From assembly GCA_003008705.1 (NCBI GenBank), contig PDUO01000013.1, positions 516,702 to 580,701 on the forward strand: DNA of 64,000 bases. Direction: 5' to 3'. This document shows, one piece after another, positions 59,003 through 64,000 of the stretch. The stretch's first letter is position 1. Each line of letters begins with the position of its first letter. Below the pieces are notes generated by a model. The model saw nothing but the letters and a program-made list of their open reading frames with translations, ran no database searches and was not told the DNA's origin. The DNA is from Pezicula radicicola (Eukaryota; Ascomycota; Leotiomycetes; Helotiales; Dermateaceae). The position numbers and the translations under genes were made by a program.

Positions 59003-59482
59003 TCATCCGACCACTCTCCCAACAAGTCGTCGCAGCATTCCCCCAGTAGCAATATCCACCCAAATGAACTCGTGCAGCATCACAATCCCCCAAAAGTCCA
59101 CTTGGTAGGTTAACTTCCTTGTCTTATGCTGCAACAGTCTCTGGCAGACGAACGCAGCTGGCCAGCCTCCTAGAAACTCGCACAGATGGAGGCGCCTTTC
59201 GTTGACACGCCAACCTCCGGGAATGCGGGAACGAGATTTATCGTGGGTGTACAGGATACATGTCAAGATATTGATGAAGGTGAAGAGAGGGAATATTATA
59301 AAGAGATGGGTGCGAGACACCCTGGCGAGACTGAGAAGTAGTGGGGTGAGGAGGATAAGGATGGATATTGTGGAGGTTGAGGTTAGTCTTGGGGTTCCCA
59401 CGAAACGGGGGTGCGCTGGTCCACCTTTTCGTCTTGATCCAAGAGGCGTCGTGTTGCTACCGGTGAGAGGTGAACGCGGCAT
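59003..59482 (-). CDS. DUF1294 small membrane protein
   Basis: Single exon, 159 residues. After a basic Pro/Arg-rich N-terminus (about 40 residues) come two hydrophobic segments (ISILILLTPLLLSLARV and LFIIFPLFTFINILTCILY), then the DUF1294 signature: YTHDKSRSR, GGWRVNERRLHLCEFLGGWP, AAFVCQRLLQHKTRK, YQVDFWGIVMLHEF. DUF1294 proteins are short membrane proteins found widely in bacteria and in many fungi; function unknown. The strong DKxxAR...P.LHLxxLxGGWPxA match makes this a real gene despite its isolation. A DUF1294 domain normally has about three to four membrane passes, and this copy has the full set. Confidence 0.8.
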   Translation of the reverse strand: MPRSPLTGSNTTPLGSRRKGGPAHPRFVGTPRLTSTSTISILILLTPLLLSLARVSRTHLFIIFPLFTFINILTCILYTHDKSRSRIPGGWRVNERRLHLCEFLGGWPAAFVCQRLLQHKTRKLTYQVDFWGIVMLHEFIWVDIATGGMLRRLVGRVVG

Positions 59483-59594
59483 TGCAATTGCACCAGGCGT
59501 TTGGGAACTACAAGATGTGAGGATTCAGCAGTGGTGCATCATCCTCAAACTGGCAACATCTCGTATCGAAGCTTCGTACGCATCATTGGCAGGT

Positions 59595-59636
59595 TGCTGA
59601 TGCTGATGCTGATGCTGATGCTGATGCTGATGCTGA
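59595..59636 (+). repeat. perfect (TGCTGA)7 microsatellite
   Basis: Seven perfect hexamer units, 42 bases, just upstream of the DUF1294 gene. Confidence 0.95.
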
Positions 59637-61240
59637 TGAGTGGTCGAGGTGAGGCTGAACACAATGGAGCTGAAGCAATGCATGCAGCCTCACAAGTTAA
59701 GTTACTAAATTAGAAAGTCAGAGGGCCTTCTCATTGGCTCCGCAGTTGTTAGCGCCAAAACACCCATGCATGTAACCGTAACTACAACATGCATCTTACC
59801 TCAACGTCTCTCAACGTCCAGCTCTATCGCTATTCTCTCCCCACACTTACGTATCTATCTTGGGTGAATCCTTCAATTTTTCTTCCTTGTTTTGTCTCAA
59901 TTCAAGATAAGACTACTAAATACTACACACTCTGGCCAGCTGCTGACAATGCTCTCGGATTTGCCCTCTCATCCTACTCGATTCGTTCTGCCGTAAGAAT
60001 GCGTTGAAAAGAGATGCATGCGAAGATGGAGGTGGATATTCCTACACAGTGCTTGCGAATATGTGAAATATGGTTTACGTCTCATTGTTACTTGCCTAGG
60101 ACCCAAGATATGACTTTCTTCGGGGGCTACATCATTACACCTTCCTGTCCAAGTTACGTGGCCAAGTCGTTGTTCTAAGAGTATCGCCGCTTGAACTCTT
60201 TACTCACCTCATTCCATTAGAGCGATTCGAAAGCCATCAAGTTTGTCTCTGTTGTTATCAGAACCGAGAGCGTTGAGCTTATCATTCAACCTTGGAAAGC
60301 TACGCTGCCCTGGTCTCTGGTTCGGCCCATGACTAAAATGAACAATAGGTGGAGTTGCAGAGGGAACCCACTTGGCTATACTCAGCGTGGGTTAGTCCTT
60401 GGCACTTCCCGTCTTATCATTCTGTTCAACTTCACGCTTGTTATGATTTATTTCAGTGGCTCAAACGTTCGATTGGGTTCAGAACCTTATGTCTCTGCCA
60501 TTGAAGTCAATTTCAGTAGTGCGACTGAGGACAACCCGCTGGTGGGAATTGATGACATGCTTGTCAGTGCAAGTTTGTCTATCTATCTCTCCCGAGTCAT
60601 CGTTATAAGGTTTGGCTCAAGATAAAGGATGCCCAAGGTATTGCGCCCGTTTATTTCTTCGAATTCTCAAAAGTATATTTTATGTATCAATGGTCGTATA
60701 TGACTTCCTCCAAATCTTGTGTTTGTATTTGTCCCTTGCTCAGAGCAAGATAATTACTTCGGACCTACTAAAAGAAAGGCCTGTGGCAGATTGAATATAT
60801 GGGAAGAGTGTCATGCTGAGCTTTTTGAGGAGCTCAGAAAGGTCGCCAACACCACAGATTGCATTGCGCTGAAGAGTAAACTTCAACTATTTTAGCACAG
60901 AATTGCGCTTGTTCGAGGTTTTATACTCCGCCAAGTTAAATTAACCGGTGCAGCTTCCCTTAGCTCGACTCCTTAGTAACAAGAATAGAGACACTTGGCC
61001 CGATAGGACAGTCTTTCGAGGTAGTCTCATATGTGGTCCTCCCAGCAAGAAAAGCGCTATTGTTATCATGGACTTGGGTTTTCTTGTTTAGTCTAAAGCC
61101 TCGCTGGCTTCCCACAGAATACAATATGACATTATCTATATAATATTTCCCTTTCCCTCTTATCACTCTTCTTCCTTTCGCTCTATCTTCTATTTTTCCA
61201 GTGGGATTTTATTGTCTTCGCGTCCTCGCAATTCATTGCC
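59637..61240. other. intergenic, nothing clear
   Basis: 1.6 kb. Plus-strand frames at 60329-60625 and 60612-60794 lack recognisable domains. The part about 61100-61240 is a pyrimidine-rich leader for the permease. Confidence 0.45.
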
Positions 61241-63505
61241 ATGGCGAACAGACCCGATGACTCGCGCGAAAAAGGACTCCAGAATCCAGAACTACAATTC
61301 ACGCGATCCGGCAGTGATGGCACAAAATCTGTGTCCGTGAACCAGGACGAGAACCTTTCAAAATGGACAAAAGCCGGATGTACTCTTGAATCATTCAAGC
61401 GGAGAGAAGCCACAGGTTCCCCAGATCTCCTGAACAAGATAATGAAATCACGTCGTACGTACTCGATTTCTCGGAGCAGAATTGCCCCTTCCGATCCGAC
61501 TACTCTTTGCTCCCGAAGCATGTTTGAGTAAACTAACTCTGAGGTTTTCACCGTATAGATCTACAGATGATTGCAAGTGGTGGATCAATTGGAGCTGGTT
61601 TCTTTGTGGGATCTGGCAGCGCTCTATTCAAAGGTGTATGTTATGGAAAAGTTTTCATTCCTTGTATATCAATATCTTACATCCGACGCAGGGTCCTGGG
61701 ACACTCTTGATCGATTTTGTAATCATGGGTGTCATGATCTTCAATGTCGGTAAGTACTATCGTTCACAGGCCGAGGAATTAAATGCTTACTTCTTATAGT
61801 TCAAGCGCTTGGAGAGCTTGCTGTTATGTATCCTGTGTCTGGAGGCTTCTACACATTTTCCTCGCGCTTTATCGATCCCGCCTGGGGTTTTGCTATGGGC
61901 TGGAATTATGTTTTCCAGTGGGCAGTCTGCTTACCTCTCGAACTTGTCGTCGCAGGCCTTACAATTGGCTACTGGAATAAGGAGATAAACGTTGCGGTCT
62001 GGATCTCAGTATTCCTTGGCGCACTTATCATTATCAACATTTTTGGTACACTAGGCTACGCAGAAGAAGAGTTTTGGACAAGCGTTATCAAGCGTTCGTA
62101 AACCCGGTTCATTTTTGTCCCCTTGTTGACCGTCTTGGGTGCTATAACACTTCTCAACATTTCCACATTTCTGAGACATGCTTTGCTACTCATAAATCGT
62201 GTCTTATTTCTCCTAGGACTTTCTACAAGAAGTATTGCTAATACCGAAATCCTAAACTAGTTCTTACTGTAATCATATTCATGATCATTTGTTTCGTTTT
62301 TGGTAAGACTTTGTTCTACCTTAGGATAATATCTTTGCTAACGGAGAAACAGTTCTGGGTGGAGGGCCTTCTAAGGGAATTTATAGTGAATACTGGGGTG
62401 CCAGACTCTGGTACGATCCTGGAGCATTTAAAAATGGCTTTCAAGGGTTCTGCTCAGTCTTTGTCACCGCTGCATTTTCTTTCGCGGGAACGGAGCTTGT
62501 CGGCCTAGCCGCAGCTGAGTCCGAAAATCCAGCAAAAGCATTGCCTGGCGCTATTAAGCAAGTCTTTTGGCGTATCACTATGTAAGTTGGATATTAAGTT
62601 GTGCCTTTTTTTAACTCAACTAACCGAATCTCTAGTTTCTACGTAGTTGGCCTTATGTTCATTGGGCTTCTAGTTTCTTCCACAGACAAACGCCTTCTGG
62701 GTGGAGGTGGTATGATCGATGTTAATGCATCACCTTTTGTCATAGTCGCCATCAATGGAGGTATCAAGGGATTCGACCACCTTATAAACGGCATCATTCT
62801 CATGTCCATTATCTCTCTGGGAAATTCCGCAATCTACGGTGGATCACGGACACTTACTGCACTGGCGGACAAGGGCTACGCTCCTAAGGTTTTCTCTTAC
62901 ATTGATAAATCCGGTCGCCCTCTATTCTCTACCATCACTCTATTGGCCTTCGGATGTCTAGCATACATTAGTCTCAGTGCAAGCGGACCTACTGTTTTTG
63001 AGTGGCTACTTGCACTCTCTGGGCTTGCTTCACTCTTCACCTGGGCTTCGATCTGCTTGGCCCATATTAGATTCCGCGCTGCTTGGAAAGCCCATGACCG
63101 TTCTTTGGATGACATTCCTTACAAGGCTGCGGGTGGTGTCTATGGTTCATGGTGTGGTCTGATTTTGATTATCCTAGTCATTATTGCACAAGTTAGTTGT
63201 CCCTCTCGTTCGACCGACAATATCCTTTTCTAACAACTTCATAGTTCTACACCGCGCTCTTCCCCCTTGGTAACGATGGAAAGATCGGCACTGCCGAAGA
63301 CTTCTTCAAATCATTCCTTGCAGTTCCAGTCGTTATCATCATGTATATTGTTGGATGGGTGTGGAAACGTAAATCTTGGTGGAGCGTTGATGACATCGAT
63401 ATCGACACTGACCTGAGAGAAGTGGATTGGGACACCATTTACGAGTACAGGGCGCTGATAGCTAGTTACCCTGCTTGGAAGCGCGTTTGGTATTATCTCT
63501 TCTGA
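61241..63505 (+). CDS. APC-superfamily amino-acid permease (YAT type)
   Basis: Eight exons: 61241-61454, 61559-61635, 61692-61749, 61800-62093, 62261-62302, 62353-62581, 62636-63191 and 63245-63505; introns in phase, 576 residues. Yeast amino-acid transporter signatures: MIASGGSIGAGFFVGSGSAL (TM1), GELAVMYPVSGGFYTFSSRF, WGFAMGWNYVFQWAVCLPLE, SFAGTELVGLAAAESENPAK, LGNSAIYGGSRTLTALADKG and PLFSTITLLAFGCLAYISLS. About 12 membrane segments and a cytosolic C-tail ending in VWYYLF. Function: proton-driven uptake of amino acids at the plasma membrane; specificity not readable. Intron 4 (167 bases) is a candidate introner; most other introns here are 50-56 bases. An aromatic-rich tail of this kind is conserved in fungal general amino-acid permeases. 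Confidence 0.9.
62094..62260 (+). repeat. Introner-like intron, copy 3 (in amino-acid permease)
   Basis: A 167-base phase-1 intron joining VIK to LLTVIIF. It begins GTTCGTAAACCCGG and ends GTATTGCTAATACCGAAATC then CTAAACTAG. It is end-to-end similar to the exo-glucanase intron 28864-29019 and shares both ends with 19065-19240. The sequence GCTAAT near the 3' end would be the branch site in all three. Confidence 0.75.
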
Positions 63506-64000
63506 GCAATTTACCATTTCGAGGAACTACAGGCAGTTGTAGACAGGAAGGGCTTTGTGATAATCTTTGTGCTCTTTATAGCCATGTTTTTTTTTAACAT
63601 TGTAGAGGAACAGTTGTTATTTCGCGGAATCGAATCCTGTTTCTTGGTCAAGAGGAGCACTTGTATGGAGTTATAATATTTGCCAATTTATTTAATTTTA
63701 GAAATTATTAATTTCTTTGGAGGCTATAAATATAGGCCACAAATTGTGCTATCTGCAGTACTTCTGTTCTGACGAGGGCCTAAGTTCTATTCCGATCAGG
63801 TTCACCAATACAATCAACCAAATTGCTACCCGAACTGGTCAATGTAGGGATTGGTCAAATCGTCGGAATACCTGTCGTTAGATAGTTACGAATTGGATCA
63901 GGTTATGCGAGTTACTCAAGTTTAGACGCTCTCGGTATCAACACACAAAGACTGATCAAGAGAGTCTGGTCTGCTGTGAAATCTTTGCGACATGGGTTCT
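63506..64000. other. 3' flank, nothing recognised
   Basis: Downstream of the permease to the window edge; no gene supported. Confidence 0.5.

Noticed and set aside
63601..63680. Possible tRNA T-arm (ATTCGATTCC on the minus strand)
   Set aside because: No matching acceptor, D or anticodon stems. No tRNA gene is visible anywhere in the window.

Overview
This window is nuclear DNA from a filamentous ascomycete (Pezizomycotina). The evidence is many short GT-AG introns of about 46-130 nt, three Zn2Cys6 transcription factors, a plant cell-wall pectinase, RTC1/SEA-complex and NEJ1 orthologues, and relics of DNA transposons. A plant-associated leotiomycete (Helotiales-like) seems most likely to me, but that is an impression from protein style, not a test. 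I spliced the genes by hand, and every multi-exon model below keeps a consistent reading phase through all its introns.

Layout. 0-3 kb: 3' end of a GH28 polygalacturonase, then a NEJ1/XLF end-joining factor. 3.1-6.7 kb: RTC1/WDR24-like SEA-complex subunit (minus). 7.6-8.9 kb: BTB protein. 9.6-10.5 kb: decayed UstYa-like gene (minus). 11.5-14.7 kb: importin-11/Kap120 (minus). 15-16.2 kb: zinc-less MDR oxidoreductase. 17-19.5 kb: Zn2Cys6 regulator with nine exons (minus). 22.0-23.8 kb: a Tc1/mariner element with terminal inverted repeats and a nonsense-mutated DD34E transposase, next to a 144-bp hairpin, both upstream of PEX2 (23.9-25.3 kb). 26.2-27.7 kb: aldehyde dehydrogenase (minus). 28.6-30.6 kb: GH5 exo-beta-1,3-glucanase with ten exons (minus). 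32.7-35.2 kb: second Zn2Cys6 regulator. 35.2-46.9 kb: gene-poor, with one decayed unknown reading frame and one Myb/SANT-like candidate (41.9-43.3 kb). 46.9-49.2 kb: AAAP amino-acid transporter (minus). 51.0-51.6 kb: decayed GNAT acetyltransferase. 51.9-56.9 kb: third Zn2Cys6 regulator followed by a 14-TM MFS exporter on the same strand. 57.4-58.0 kb: AT-rich element with 32-bp inverted ends. 59.0-59.5 kb: DUF1294 membrane protein (minus). 61.2-63.5 kb: APC-type amino-acid permease.

The most striking observation is a family of related introns. One intron in each of three unrelated genes (Zn2Cys6 regulator 19065-19240, exo-glucanase 28864-29019, amino-acid permease 62094-62260) begins with the same GTTCGTAAA segment and ends with a nearly identical branch-site/acceptor block. 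Two of the three align along their whole length. These are candidate introner-like elements, that is, introns that have multiplied as mobile units. A second theme is decay. The in-frame stops in the UstYa, GNAT and transposase relics can all be explained by C-to-T or G-to-A transitions.

Functionally the window mixes housekeeping genes (NHEJ, TORC1 signalling, nuclear import, peroxisome biogenesis) with lifestyle genes (pectinase, exo-glucanase, aldehyde and quinone-type oxidoreductases, nutrient transporters and regulators). The regulator-MFS pair at 52-57 kb is the only obvious functional neighbourhood.
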